DNA of 64,000 bases from Carallia brachiata (Eukaryota > Streptophyta > Magnoliopsida > Malpighiales > Rhizophoraceae). How positions within the stretch are numbered: the stretch's first letter is position 1; the number at the start of each line of letters is the position of its first letter. The stretch spans positions 12,249,245 through 12,313,244 of the forward strand of contig JADCRB010000013.1 in assembly GCA_021464245.1 (NCBI GenBank), read 5' to 3'. Made by a program: the position numbers and the translations under genes. The notes below the pieces were generated by a model that was not told where the DNA came from, did no database searches, and worked only from the letters and a program-made list of their open reading frames with translations. This document shows positions 43,858-56,697 of the stretch, one piece after another.

Positions 43858-46800
43858 TTACGCATAATACATGTACAGGCTGTTTGCAGCAGCACAGGCG
43901 ATTGAGTTTTCCTTGGGGTGCCATGCTAGATGTAGCAACTTTGTTGTGAAATCAAATGAATTTCCATTGGCATCAACTCCGGGGCTTTCCGCTCCTGTCA
44001 GCAATTCCCCAACTATATTAGTTAAAATATTACATGATCAAGAAAAAAGGGTTCGTTTTCTTTTTGGTGGAGAGGGAGGCAAGAGGGCGTTAGAAAAGAT
44101 AAGGCACTGACCCCGTCTTACAACCCGTGTTATACTGCTTAGCGATCTGGAAGTCCTTGAAGGGGTCTGAACTTGCCTCCTGAAGGTTACGTTCACGTAT
44201 ATGTTGAGTTGATCGTTATTGTTGTCAGCTAAACTAAGACATTTGATGAAAGAAATACCTCGTTGGATTTTTACTGGCTTCCAGAGTTGTTGCCTCACTA
44301 CTTCCCGTGGTACAACCGAAAACACGGAAGAGATTGCTGAGGTTAAATGGAAAGAAAATGTTAAAAAGCATACAAAAGGGTCTCAACGCCGCTAACATAC
44401 TACAACAGACACTGGGATACAAGCATGTACCTATAAGATCCTGTGGCTACTCGCAATCCATCGCCACTTAAGCAACACTCGAATTTATCAAAGATTGAAT
44501 CATTCTCATACAAATCACACAGCTGGATAAATTCAATAGAAAAGTACAATCAATATGGAAGCTGCATAACACCAACACTTTTATTGTACAGACTCATCGT
44601 GGGCAAAGAATCTAACCTTAGGTCTCAAATGTTCATGAACCTGGAATGTTGCAACTGGACCTGAATCCATGTTGATGTCCCATAACTAAAAGCATAAAAC
44701 AGGAATAAGTAAAAAAACCAAAGAGCCTAGAGCCTTGATGCACTTTAACATGGCACATAGCACACTTCTAACACAAAAGGTGGGCAGAAAACTTGATCCT
44801 AAGAATGCCAAAGAGCACATATCAGTTACGTGTATATAAATGCTCAGACCTTGAGAGTCATGTAATCACGGCTAAGTATGTGCCTTCCATCCTTTGAAAA
44901 TTTTATATCTGAGATTGAGGCAATTATCTCTGTGAAAAAGGATCTAGAACCAGGTGCCTCTGTTCCTCAAACCTGCATGTAATAGATATTAATATGAGTT
45001 CATAATCCCACCCCAAATGCATTATCCTCCAACACGAAACTCTGCCTTCCTCTTTTCTCAATTCTAGCAGAATCCTTTCCTATCATCCTGCTACCCACCA
45101 ACCCAAAGAAGCTAATAGAAATGATAGTAGCAAAGCTGGTTGGTATTGCATAAACTTACAGTAGGCATATGCAGGGTGCCAATAGGGCCAAATTAGCGGA
45201 ATAAACTTACAATTTTGCATGGGAGTCACATAAAGCTGATTGCCGCAGATCAATAAGTCGGATTGAGCCTTTTGAACTGCTATACGCTAACATGTTACAA
45301 TGGCTTGGATGGAACTCTGCTGATGTTATAACCTCTGCATGGAAAATTGAATATATATTAACAGCTCAATCAAATGGCAGTTGAAGAGTTCAGCAAATGA
45401 ACCAAGCAGTCAAACAAACCATGAAATCAACAATAGCTCATCCGGGAAGCATAACAACATTCAAATGGAGGATCCACCAGTGGTACAAAAACATTTACGA
45501 TAAGCACAGCAAGAAGATCTGATCCACCAAGTGCCTAAACTGAGCCGGACCAGTTAGCTGTTTCCACTAAAAGCCTAAAAGGTCTAGGGCCCAAGGAATG
45601 GACTGATGGCAAAGAAAAATTCCAATAATGCGCTAGTTTCCAACAAAATCAGTCATGAATGTTGAACAGAAGTATTCCAAAATGATCCATGACGGCAATA
45701 TTCTCAAAGGCTTACCAGTTAGATCCTCCATATTTGCAGGTTTCACATCAACGATATTGAAACTTTGGTTGCTAATTTCCAAGTTCCAAAGATTTATTCG
45801 GAGGTCATCAGCCGATATAAAGGTTTCACCATCACTGGATAAAGGAGGAGAGACATGATTAGTGAAATTTTGTTAAACTATATCAAAAGCTACAACAAGT
45901 GTATGTTCCACAAAGATCACAAGTTTATTCCTTGAAAGTATCTAATGAACATGATAAAACAGAAACTAAGCCTCATGCCAAACTGCTTGGTGTCGGGTAC
46001 ATGAATTCTTTTTTCTGCATCCTGCTATGCTAAGATATATGGCTCAAAAGCCCTACAATAATCCACTCATAATCTTTGACAGACAATATAGATTAGAAGA
46101 AATTCTCGATGATGTGCCCAGATCATTATAACGTTACAATAGCTGGAAATCTGCAGTGAAGATGCACATACTCCAACCATCTACAGCCATTCGTCAGAGA
46201 TAAAAACTAACAAATATGATCCACATGATATTAGCACCAGGTCACTTTATATGTAACGTTGCTTTTTCTATAAGCATGGAGTTTGAGAATGCCAGGTACC
46301 AACGAGTTTATGGTACCAAGAGTGGCAAACGCAGAGTGGGAAAAGATGGTAAAAGAAAAATCTGCACTGTAAGCATGTAAAGCAAAATATCAAACCCCTA
46401 TCCCCAGAATCACACAAATAAATAAAAGAACTACATACTATAAGGAATAAATGAATGCAATGCTGAAAAACAGAACTAATAAACCACAAGAGGAATGGAA
46501 CCACCTGTTGTTAGAAATTGAGTTGATATGATAATCATGAGCGTGAGCATATACCCTTCGGCATCGGCCACCAGACTGGTCTCATTGCTAGTCACCTGGG
46601 TGTCACGTAAAATAAGAGTTAGGTCCAGATAAGGTCATCCAAGCAATCATGAATACTAAATGTTGTCCAGAAAGACGCATTGTTAGACAGCCAACACCAC
46701 TGCCGCAGCCACAACCCATCATAATGGATCGTTGGTCATCCAGTAAAAGGAACAGATCAGAGGCACACTTCTTTAGCAATCTAATATACAGACTACTTCA

Positions 46801-49800
46801 AATTCATCCGTTCCCATTCTATTGCATCGGACCAAAATGTTAATTAATGTTTGCTTCCTGAGGGGGTTGAAGGGAAAGAGGAGTGCGGAGAATAATAGGC
46901 CATGCGTTAGCATGAAGCACCTATAACAAGTATCAAATCGAAGCATTGTAATAGTCGTGAAAAGGATGGCCCCGCTTGCTTTGAGTCACAGTGACATACA
47001 TATAATGGAGAAATACAAAGACCATATGAATGCAAGGAATGTGATAACAAAATTCAAGTACAACTACCACAGGTAAACGGAGTGATGGAAAGCCACCAGG
47101 CGGGAATGCGAAGTCATTGCTTAGTAAACTGGATGGCCTGTCGAGGCATCCTCCATTTGCAAGATACGTTTTACTGCTGGTCAAGTTGCTTGAACTAGCA
47201 ACACTACCATTTCCTAGAGCCTTTGAAGGGTCCACATTCATGTCAGAAATTTTCTTAACCTTCTTTTCTTGGACCTGCGCAATGCCAAGACAAGAGAGAA
47301 AGAAGTAAGGGCCTGTAGATGCGGTGACATATAGGCCAAAGTTGAACGGCAAAATTCACAACAGTATCCAGGAAAAAGTTTTTGATATATGACATCCAAC
47401 ACAGCAATGTCTTGATGCAAATCAATGCTGTATAAGCCCAGACAATCAAGACAGGACTAATATAAAAAATTCCCTAGAATCTTAATATGGTAATCTGCAA
47501 CTAAAATCACAACAGCCTGAAACAGGTCATAAAGTGAACCATAAAATTTATTGACTAATTATTGGCATACTAATGCATATGCACTGGCCATGACGCCAAC
47601 CAGACCAGAAATTCCCTAACTAGAACTAAGATATTGAGATAACAGAAATTTATCATCTTGAAGCACAAAAAAGGAGAAAATAACTAGAGGGAAATAGTCC
47701 TTTCTTACCTTCCAAAACTTAATGGTTTTATCATTAGTAGATAGAAGAAAAAGAGCTCCATTGGCTGTTTGGCACCATTTGATCTTGTTGATTTTTTCCT
47801 CTATTTCCAAACTCTTGAGATAGTCAAACTGGTACAAATAAATTGGGACATGGATGAAGGTTGACAAGGAAGAGAGAAAAATTCAATATATCTGAAACTG
47901 CATGTTCTCTAATGGTGGAAAATGATACCTCAGGTTCATGGCTCTGAAACTCCGTTTTATAGCGAAACTCAGGATGCCTATTAATTGAGTAATCCATTCT
48001 CTCCAAATCCCTTCTAGATCCGCCATGCTACAGAGTATAAAAGGTAAAAAAAAAAAAAAGCTTCATTAAAGCTAGCAGAAACTGATTGGTCAAAAAGAGG
48101 AATAAGAGAAAAAAGATATAAACACTGAATGTTACAATTGAATCCAGCATGAAAGAAGGACATACATCCTTTGTATCTGTCCTCTCAAAGAGAACCACTC
48201 GGCCCCCACGGTCACCAGTAGCAAGATGATCACCGGTTTCATCAAATTCAATGGCTGAAATAATATCAACTGCAAAGGGAGCACAAAAAAGGACATAAAA
48301 AAATTGCATCGTAATCATCGCACCGAACAATAACATTAAGGGAAAATAAATCTGGGAGAAATTTGTCTAAATATGTACATTACATGACATACCTTTTCTT
48401 TGTTTTGTCCTTTAAAAAGATTTAAAGAAAAAAGGACTACAGCTAATAATGGAAACTACTATCAGGGGGTCTTCTGGTCCTGCAATAATTCTTTGTTTTC
48501 TAATGTCTTTCTCTACAAAATAAAATTGCAAAATTCATATCTGAAATGGCTCCTGCATGTTTACTTTAAGAATGCTGGATTAGATATGCAGACACCTACG
48601 AAACCTTTTGAGCATTAAACACGGTTCTACTTGTGTCATTTGGAGTCCGACACTGGTAGGGTTACCAACAGCAACAATGAAAAGGAAAGTAGTAAAAGAT
48701 GAAGAAGAACTGTCAACAAAAACATGGAAAAATATTCACCTGTACATGGACTAGCATGCAGTATACTGAGAACAAAGAAATACCAGAAAACCAGCCATGA
48801 ATAAGTTCACCATTTTCCAATACCATACCATTTTCCAATACCATATATAGGACATTTTGCCAGATTATAAATTGACAGCAAATAAATGCTGATTCAAGGT
48901 TCCACCAAGGCCAGTTGTACTTGCAACTGAATTAGTTAAAGAGACTGCGTGAACCATGTGAAAATACATCACGGGAACAACGTATTACACGTGTAATCAA
49001 CAAAGGCGGAATTTCAGAGCAAAATCTTTCTTAAAAAGAAAGAAAACATCAAATATCATCTATAGAAAGGATCATAACATTCTTGTTTATAATTAGTAAT
49101 AAGATCATTCCTGCAAAAGCGCCAACTAAAATCTCAAAGATTCCGCTTCAAACAAAAGCACCGAAAGATAGGGCTATTTCTAAATCAACCGCAAGACCCT
49201 CAAAAGAGAATTCACATCATTGTTGCAGTCTTATTTGGCTACCCTAATCCATATCGCAAGGTTCCTGTGCAACTTTCACAAAGCAATATCTAATCCTTTT
49301 CTCTTTTCCTTTGCAGAGCTTGGCTTGTTATGGATGACGTATCTCTTAAACTCCTTATCCTGAGTATGACTATTCTACCATAGCATTTCCTGACAAACAG
49401 ATGGCATTTCTTGCACATGGTCGACTACATAACTCTTAGCAGTCCTTTGTTGTTATCAGGACAGAATTAAAAAGAAATCCAACAAGTCCAATAAATCAAA
49501 TCCTCAACCGTACACTGTCATCCAGATCAGTAAATAAGACTAATTCAGGTACAGCCAATGCTAAATCAGCATCAGAGGTATTAACAAAAAATTGCTAGTT
49601 GACATATCCATGTCTGATACTTGGAACCAACAATATTAGCCTATCGTTGGCTAGGTCTAAAGAAAATCCAAGTGCACTTTAATTTCCATTTCGAATGCAC
49701 GAACACACAGATCCATATTCGCGTGACTGAAATCCACGTGGTAAGGTTAAGGATTAAATTGAGTAAGTTAGCTTCACGCCTAACTCAAATATAGAAGAGA

Positions 49801-50571
49801 AAGCAAAATACTATTAGCAAAAGAATAAAACTTGCAATGTCACTCAAGCTCAATTTGTCTCTACAGCGTCTCCTGTATGTTATACTTTATGCTCAAGTTA
49901 TGAATACAAATATGATCTACAGAAGCAATGCTTAATGATACTTAGTCAAACTATTCGACAGCAAGATTGCGTATACCAGAGAATATGCATAACAGGTCAC
50001 CTTCAAAAACTGAGAGTACCATCCATGAAAGTGCAAGGAAAATACACCTATTAATCAATGGATGCATAGTCACTAAGATCCATCCAAAGCCACCAAGTAT
50101 GTAAGTATTCACACTTTAACTGACCCAATTCCAACTGTATCCCTTAAAACCCATTGCACAGTCCTTAAATAATTAGGACAACCCAATTTTCCACTAAGCT
50201 TCTCCCTTAATCTGTTAAAGCACTCAGTCTCTATCAATCATTAAAGTTTCTTCAAATAGCAACACAAAACCAACACAAATAAATGATGAATACTCATTGA
50301 CCCACAAATCCAAATACCCATTTCTCCAAGACCCACGATCCGTTTCGGATCTACAACCCGAAAAAAACCCAATATGCACCGGATCCAAATAGATACGACC
50401 CTCCCCCCCCCCCCCCCCCCAATACTAATTCAAACATATTTGGAAAAAAAAAAAAAAACCTTCTTGTACTTCCTCGCCGGCGGTGCGTTCACCGAAGACC
50501 TGAGAGAACTTCCACTCCAGAGGCTGCGGTGGGCCCGCCGGAGCTGCAGGGACCTCATCGCCACCGTTCAT
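43858..50571 (-). CDS. Protein phosphatase 2A regulatory subunit B55 (PR55/B-alpha type)
   Basis: Fourteen coding exons: 50571-50460, 48269-48166, 48027-47929, 47828-47709, 47274-47068, 46595-46505, 45834-45716, 45334-45211, 44972-44850, 44685-44617, 44522-44431, 44336-44259, 44179-44112, 43994-43858. The product is 514 residues once two missing bases are allowed for, matching plant B-alpha/B-beta (about 500-513). It is a seven-blade WD40 propeller: [20 protein letters not shown] at the N-terminus, then [79 protein letters not shown] and the terminal NSLYMYYA. B55 selects substrates for the PP2A A/C core enzyme. Intron 1 is about 2.2 kb. The supplied sequence lacks one base in exon 6 (run at 46566-46567, in the VARCRR region) and one in exon 9 (near 44961-44965, in FEEPEAP); both flanks of each site are conserved. 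Confidence 0.96.
48811..48846. repeat. 18-bp tandem duplication in PP2A B55 intron 1
   Basis: CATTTTCCAATACCATAC at 48811-48828 is followed at once by a copy differing only at the last base (48829-48846). Confidence 0.85.
50403..50420. repeat. Poly-C run just inside PP2A B55 intron 1
   Basis: About 18 C on the plus strand (G on the transcript) lie about 40 bp past the exon 1 donor, followed by an A run at 50443-50458 that forms the T-rich start of the intron. Its length is probably unreliable. Confidence 0.85.
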
Positions 50572-50900
50572 TGTTCTTATTCTCCCAATCTATCCTTCCC
50601 CTTTTCTTTCTTCTTCTTGTTTCCTTCAACGATCAAAAAAAATCAACGACCCAAGATTTAACTCCACTCGCCACGGCAAAATCAATCAGAAAGATCGCAT
50701 CTTTAGCTGAAAAAAGCCCGACCCATAAGACCCATCGATCGAAATTTTGCACTTTTTTCTTAAATGAGTGGTTTTTCTTTTTTACAATTCAGCCATTGAT
50801 GTAGAGCTTTTGTTAGTTTTTTTTTTTTTCCCCTCTTCTCTCTCTCTATCCAAAAAGAGAGATGAAATGTAAGTAAATAAAATAAAATAAATTATTTTGA
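50572..50900 (-). promoter_or_regulatory. PP2A B55 5' leader and promoter
   Basis: Mixed-composition sequence with GA-rich stretches on the minus strand (TCTCTCTCT on plus at about 50838-50848), typical of a plant leader. The transcription start is not fixed. Confidence 0.45.
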
Positions 50901-51741
50901 CAATATTAAGGAAAAACAAGAATTTTTTTGTTTCTCTCTCTAAAAAGATAAAAATGGGATTTTGTGGGATTTTTTTTATAATTTTAGTAATTTATGGGTT
51001 AAAAGTTGAAATCTTAAAAACACAAAATGACTTTGTAGAGAGAAGAAAAGTTAGGGAGAGAGAGAGACAAGGGGCACACTTGAACAAAAACTGCTCTTTG
51101 GCTTTAGAAAGAAAAAACACCAACACTTTCACTGTCTTCTTCTCTCAAATAATGGAGGCTTATGTTTTGTTTTGTTTTTTCTGTAATAAAAAATATTAAG
51201 AGCAATGCTACACCGACTGTAATAATATGAATTTTATCTGACAGACGGGTCTCATTCGGTGGCATATTAATGGCGTGATTTGATTGGTGGGTGAGCTAGA
51301 AAGTTACAACTCTACACTGGGGTTTAACTAGGTAAGGTCGTATTCTGTTTGAATTGACATTTTTGGCCTTTTTCGCTTTTTTTTCTTTTTTTTTTTTCCC
51401 TCAAATCCTATCGTGAGTTTCTTGGTGTAAAGATCCATGAGAGTGAAAAGAGTCATCTGATCTGACGGTGCATATGCATTTTAAATTTCAAGTTGCAAAA
51501 TCTAATTGGTGAAAAATATTTACTCATGCATGGACAAAAAAAAACAAGGAAAACTATTTACCCATGCCAAAGTCTCCTAAGATTATCTCTCTCTCTCTCT
51601 AAAAAAAAAAAAAAAAAAAGGTCTTCTAACGTTATCAGATGCATATAATACTAAGACCCGGCGTGCCTGTCCTCTCCTAATTGTAATTGGGTATATAAGT
51701 TTTTTTTGCCCTTAGTATTTATTCAAAAAATAAAAAGTAAA

Positions 51742-51960
51742 TGTGATATTTCACAAATTTAGTAGAAAAGGTTGCAATGTTTTATTGCATAAAGTAAATA
51801 AAGTCATAGATTAAATTATTGGAGTAATATTTTTGTAGGGTTTAATAAGAATTACCAAGTCACTCGTACAATTATATGGATATATGATTAATTTTGACAA
51901 AATGAGATTTGAACTTATTAACTTATAATTCAAACAAATTCTTTAATTATTAAACCACAA
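51742..51960 (+). repeat. Dispersed repeat family, copy 1
   Basis: Aligns by eye to copies at 53.82 and 56.70 kb, sharing a GTGATATTTCACAAATTTAG block (copy 3: GTGACACTTTACAAATCTAT), TGTTTTATTG, an ATTATTGGAGTA block and CCAAGTCACT. I estimate roughly two thirds identity. The right end has a degenerate B-box-like GAGATTTGAACTTAT. Confidence 0.6.
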
Positions 51961-52163
51961 AAGATAACAATTAATTGTTCTAAAACATCATTATAAAAGA
52001 TTTTTAAGTCAATCTATGATGTTATTCTTTTCTCTTTAATTTGCGTATCTTTCTTAATGGATACATTCATAATTTTACGTCGGTCATGTCTAAAACATAC
52101 AAACTTTATATGAATATCTTTTAAATATAAGAAAAGATCATTTATCTTTGATCAAATTAACAA

Positions 52164-52183
52164 ATACATACATACATACATAC

Positions 52184-52213
<30 letters not shown>
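52164..52213. repeat. (CATA)n-(TATG)n palindromic microsatellite
   Basis: A run of CATA units switches to TATG units at about 52186, so the two arms are inverted repeats that could form a cruciform. Confidence 0.9.
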
Positions 52214-52214
<1 letters not shown>

Positions 52215-52261
52215 CAAATTACATATTAAATATACATATATATGTGCGTGTGTGTGCATAC

Positions 52262-52268
<7 letters not shown>

Positions 52269-52302
<34 letters not shown>
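52269..52302. repeat. (TG)n microsatellite
   Basis: An uninterrupted TG run about 55 bp past the CATA/TATG tract. Confidence 0.95.
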
Positions 52303-52306
<4 letters not shown>

Positions 52307-53821
52307 TTGATAATGCTAATCCTTTTTAGTGAAGTAATATGATTTTTTTTTGAACCATAAAGTAATTTGATTTAAATTCAAAGAAAAAAAAAACCTCACA
52401 TGGGGACGTACCCAATTGGCTGTATTGTAAATTTTGAGTACAAATGAATAAGAATCTTTGATGCATTCCCTTATTTCCCCCGAAAACAAAGGGTGAAAAT
52501 CTAATGCGATTGATGAATGACCAAATGTTTCACAAAGATTGACAGACCAAAGTGAATTATTTGTCTTGACTTGGGTAAGTAACTAGTTCGCATCACAGCA
52601 TCTGTTTCATCGACTTTCCAGGGTTGGTAGGACAAGAAAGGTTAAAAATGGGTAACTTTTTTTTTCTTGTTTTTTCATTGATGTTATTATAGTTAGAAAG
52701 TTTTAATAATTTCATTTTAATAAATTCAAAATAAAAATAAATAAAATGAATCGTTAAATTATAAAATTTATAAAAAAATAAATTATTAAATATTATTAAA
52801 TAAAATTGTATTACTATTTATTATTAATTATTTAAAGTCATATATTATTATTAAAATTATTCATTATCAGTATTTCTTTCAGTTACGTTAGAAAAAGAAA
52901 ATAAATTTACTATAAGAAAAGTCTAAATTCGAAAGTTCTTACTGCAGGTTCTATTGTAAGACCTTATATTACTGGCTACTAAGTTATAACGAATGCCATG
53001 GATAAAAATTACTAAATGGTGAGGGCGAGCCGGGTGGACTTAAATAAATAGATTTTATTTTTTTGACTTTTTATGTTATTTTCATTCGCCTAAATTAAAA
53101 GAAATGTACAAGTTAATTGTTAAATATATTAATTTTTTAGTACAAAATCTTAATCACATTTTAATAATTATTTTTATTATAATATAAAAACATCCATAGC
53201 ATTCTAATATTTGGACACACGTATAAAGGAATGAAAATCGTGTGAAATCATTAGCTGAGGTCATAAGATGGCTACAATTACAATCAGCCCACAAAAAATG
53301 TTGCAAAATAACATATTGGTAGATCCTATTGAAGAGGAAACTCTTGTATAATATTGGATTGTATCCCATTAAAAGTGCAATTTGGCAACCAGTTTATTGA
53401 AATGTAAAAATTCTTTTAGCTGCTTTTTTTTCTCTTTTTTTTTGATGGATTGGTACTTAAAAAAAAAAAAAAACAAGAGGAGTTTTTAAAAAAAAAAAAA
53501 AAAAAATCTTTAACAAAGTCACCATACAATCCCTAATTTTTTTTTATATGTAATTTGTTTTGTAAGTAAAAGTGTGGAGGTAGAAACTATAACATTTGAC
53601 AAATGAAAAATTGAGAGAAGTATTTTGAGTAAAATTATAAAGACATGTTTAATGAAACATACAGATAATTTAATGACTTTATTTGTTTTTTTTTTTTAAA
53701 TTCATTATACGCTTTATGATCCAATAGTCTAGACAACTACGTACCCACCATGCTTCAATTGTTATGTGTTTAAAAAGCGTTTTTTTTTTCTATATTTTAT
53801 GGAGTTGGAAAATGAGTTAAT

Positions 53822-54030
53822 AGGGTGGCACTTCAAAGATCCGTTAGTGAGAATTTGTCATTTTCTTGTGCATAAATCTATAGTGAGGATTGTGTCGTTT
53901 CCACTACACTGAATTATTAGAGGAGTATACTTCTGAGTCTCAATAAAGATCACTGAACCACCCCACAACTAAATGGAAAACAAACGTATATTTATCGAAT
54001 TTAAATTCATAACGTCATGGCACAAATGAA
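53822..54030 (+). repeat. Dispersed repeat family, copy 2
   Basis: Best matched to copy 3: GAATTATTAGAGGAGTATAC against GAACTACTAGAGGAGCATGT, then TCTGAGTCTCAATAAAGATC against CTTGAGATCCAATAAAAATC, and a shared CCACAACTA. Confidence 0.7.
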
Positions 54031-54844
54031 TCTTTTGAAAACTAGACCTCCATCGGTTGTTCAGAAATAGAAATCCTTCTACTGATGATACTACGTTAGA
54101 CTTGTTAATAGTATTTGAGTGAACTTAGTCTTACATAGAAACATTAAAATACAGAAAATAACAAATATTTTAAAGTACAATGTACGTATAGTTTAATTAA
54201 TCTGGCTTATAAATTAATATACAACATTTTTATATGTACCAACTTTGGTGTCGGGATCCCAAAATTGTGAAATAAACCAGCATTGTTGGTCTTTAACGAC
54301 AAATTTCGTCTCATCTAAAAGGCATTTCAGCGTACAACACTTTTATAGAGAAGAATTAGATTTAAGTAATTTTAAATTATTATCGTGCCTTAAATTTGTG
54401 ACATAAAAATTAGATTTTTTTAATTAATTAATCTGATTGTGATTCGAACTTAAAACATTTTAAGGATTCCCATACGAGTGAGCTAAAATTTACAAATTGT
54501 CAGGTTAAATGAGATGATCATCACATGCTAAGTGTTAGTACGGGTGAAACTGAGCAAGCAAACCCTTGGTTTAGATGGTTTAGCACGACTGTTTCTTATT
54601 GACCCAAATGAATATATGAGGTAAACTTAGATCCATGCCAGAGTGGACCAAGCCTAGTCCAAAATCAAACCAGATTATTATTTAGACCTAATCACATAGA
54701 TTAAAGAGAAACTGGACCACACTTTTTGAGCACCCAAGGTCTTGTTCTAGCCCATCCTTTCGAAAGGGGTGGTGGGAAATGGGGGATTTTTTGCCTCTTG
54801 GGTTTTTTTTTTTATCTTAAAAGAACTGTAGTATAGTTAATAGG

Positions 54845-54915
54845 AAAAAAGAATATGAGAATAACAAGTCCAGGGTTCGAATCCCAGACCTGGTGGTTGA
54901 AGGGTTTACTCTCCA
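54845..54915 (+). mobile_element. tRNA-derived SINE-like segment
   Basis: A perfect pol III B box, GGTTCGAATCC, occurs at about 54876-54886, preceded about 35-40 bp upstream by an A-box-like TAGTATAGTTAATAGG. The segment does not fold into an intact tRNA by inspection, so a SINE head or tRNA pseudogene is likelier than a working tRNA gene. Confidence 0.4.
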
Positions 54916-55034
54916 ACTACTGCAACCAAAGGCTGCTTCCCTTGCCTCTTGGATTTCTAGTTGCCAATATTGGTCAAGTTCTTTCGTGGGTTACATGAGA
55001 AATCGCCAATGACAAAGAGGGCTTCATTGGGTCT

Positions 55035-55140
55035 ATAGTGGAACTGCCACGCGAGGATCTCCGCACAGCCAATTTGGCAAGGCCGCTGGTCTCCTGCCGG
55101 ATAACGGAGGTTCGATCCTCTACCCCACAAATCTCACACT
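55035..55140 (+). mobile_element. Second tRNA-like segment
   Basis: GGAGGTTCGATCCTC at about 55107-55121 resembles a T-arm with B box and paired ends, preceded by GCCAATTTGGCAAGGCCGCT. It is GC-rich against its surroundings. No acceptor-stem pairing convinces me of a functional tRNA. Confidence 0.35.
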
Positions 55141-55622
55141 TCCCTTTTTCCTATATGGGCACAGTCCCACCCAAGATTAAAAAAAAAAAAATGTAAAACT
55201 GTCACTTATGATTTTTTATTTTCCATAGATACAAATGCCACATAAGAGGCGTTAAGTGGTAATAGTTGAAGTTAAATTAGATTTGTTACAAATTAAGATT
55301 TAGTATTTTAGTAGAATTTAGACTAATTAATTCTTTATTTTATGATTTCAGTATTGAATTAAGAATAGATATAATCTACTATATAAAGTCTTATTTTATT
55401 GTGTATAATTCTCAGTTTTATGGAGTTTCATATTAATAAAAATAAGTTCAATATATTCTTACGGTAATTTGAACCATAACTTGTGTATAAAGAATAAGAT
55501 TCCTTTCAAGATATTTGTTGTCCTTCTTTTTTTTTTTTTTTTTCAATCTATTCTCGATCCACATTTGATTTAATTGATTGGACTAAGAGTCCACATTCTC
55601 TACAACCAGATAATTAGTCGTC

Positions 55623-56122
55623 GGGATAAAAATTTTTGGGGTCCTAAACCTTTAAATTTTTTTACGTTTGAATCCTAAACCTTTTTAATATTTCATTTGA
55701 GTTTTAAATCTTTTAATTTTTTACTATATCAGTCCTTTAAGTTACGAAAAGTAATCAATCTATTAATAAGTGAGTTTAATTTAATAAAAATTATTTAAAA
55801 AAGTTTAAATATATGAGTTAAATATTTTTTTCATCAACAAAATATGCATATTAAATATTTTTTTAATTAACAAATATACGAATTAAATAGGCAACATGCA
55901 TATTTTTTTATAGAAAAAACATTCAATTCATGTATTTAATCTTTTTTAAATAATTTTTTGTAAAGTTAAAATTATTTTTTAATAGATTGATCACTTTTGT
56001 TAAACAGATGGACTAATTTGGTAGAAAATCAAAATGTTTAGGATTCAAATGTAATGTCAAAAAGGTTTAGAACTCAAACGTAAAAAAACTTAAAGGTTTA
56101 GGACTAAAAACATATTTATCCC
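55623..56122. mobile_element. 500-bp Mutator-like foldback element (MULE-type MITE)
   Basis: The ends are GGGATAAA and its complement TTTATCCC, flanked by perfect 10-bp direct repeats ATTAGTCGTC at 55613-55622 and 56123-56132. The inverted arms extend about 140 bp with scattered mismatches: left GTCCTAAACCTTTAAATTTT against right-arm complement GTCCTAAACCTTTAAGTTTT, and both carry TTTACGTTTGA and GATCAATCTATT-like words. A 9-10-bp target duplication with long terminal inverted repeats is the signature of Mutator-like elements. There is no transposase frame inside, so it is non-autonomous. Confidence 0.88.
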
Positions 56123-56636
56123 ATTAGTCGTCTTTATTAAATTTCTATATCTACCTTACCAAAGATTACAACTGATAGTGTGTTTGATTTGATGGAAAAG
56201 AAAAAAAAAAGGGAAAATAAAAAATTTAAAAATATTATTATTACTGTATTATTTTCTTATTTTTTTTTTCATTTATATTTCATCAGTCCAAACAACTAAT
56301 TCTTTTTTTTTTCACAAATTACTATTTATTTTATTTTTCATAATTTTCTAATTATTTTCTTTCTCATAACTTTTTATCAATATAAATAATTTTATTTTCT
56401 CATAATTTTCTTACTCATAACTTTCTATCAATCTAAACACATTATAAGTTTCATAAGCCAACGTAAATTTGGAATTGACACGTATCAAATATCAATCAGT
56501 TTGGTAAATGATCACATAGCCTACCAAGCACTCAAATGTCTTGTATAAATATGGCAATACGATGGCAAGACTAGAAGCTCAACATGTGTGAGGTCAGCGA
56601 ACCATGCCAATATTGGGTAACCGATACATTTTATCG

Positions 56637-56640
<4 letters not shown>

Positions 56641-56680
<40 letters not shown>
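56641..56680. repeat. (AT)20 microsatellite
   Basis: Uninterrupted AT run just upstream of dispersed repeat copy 3. Confidence 0.95.
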
Positions 56681-56682
<2 letters not shown>

Positions 56683-56697
56683 AAAAAATAAGAAAAC

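Noticed and set aside
54845..54915. Functional tRNA gene at the perfect B box
   Set aside because: No acceptor and anticodon stems of normal geometry could be drawn from the flanking sequence by inspection.
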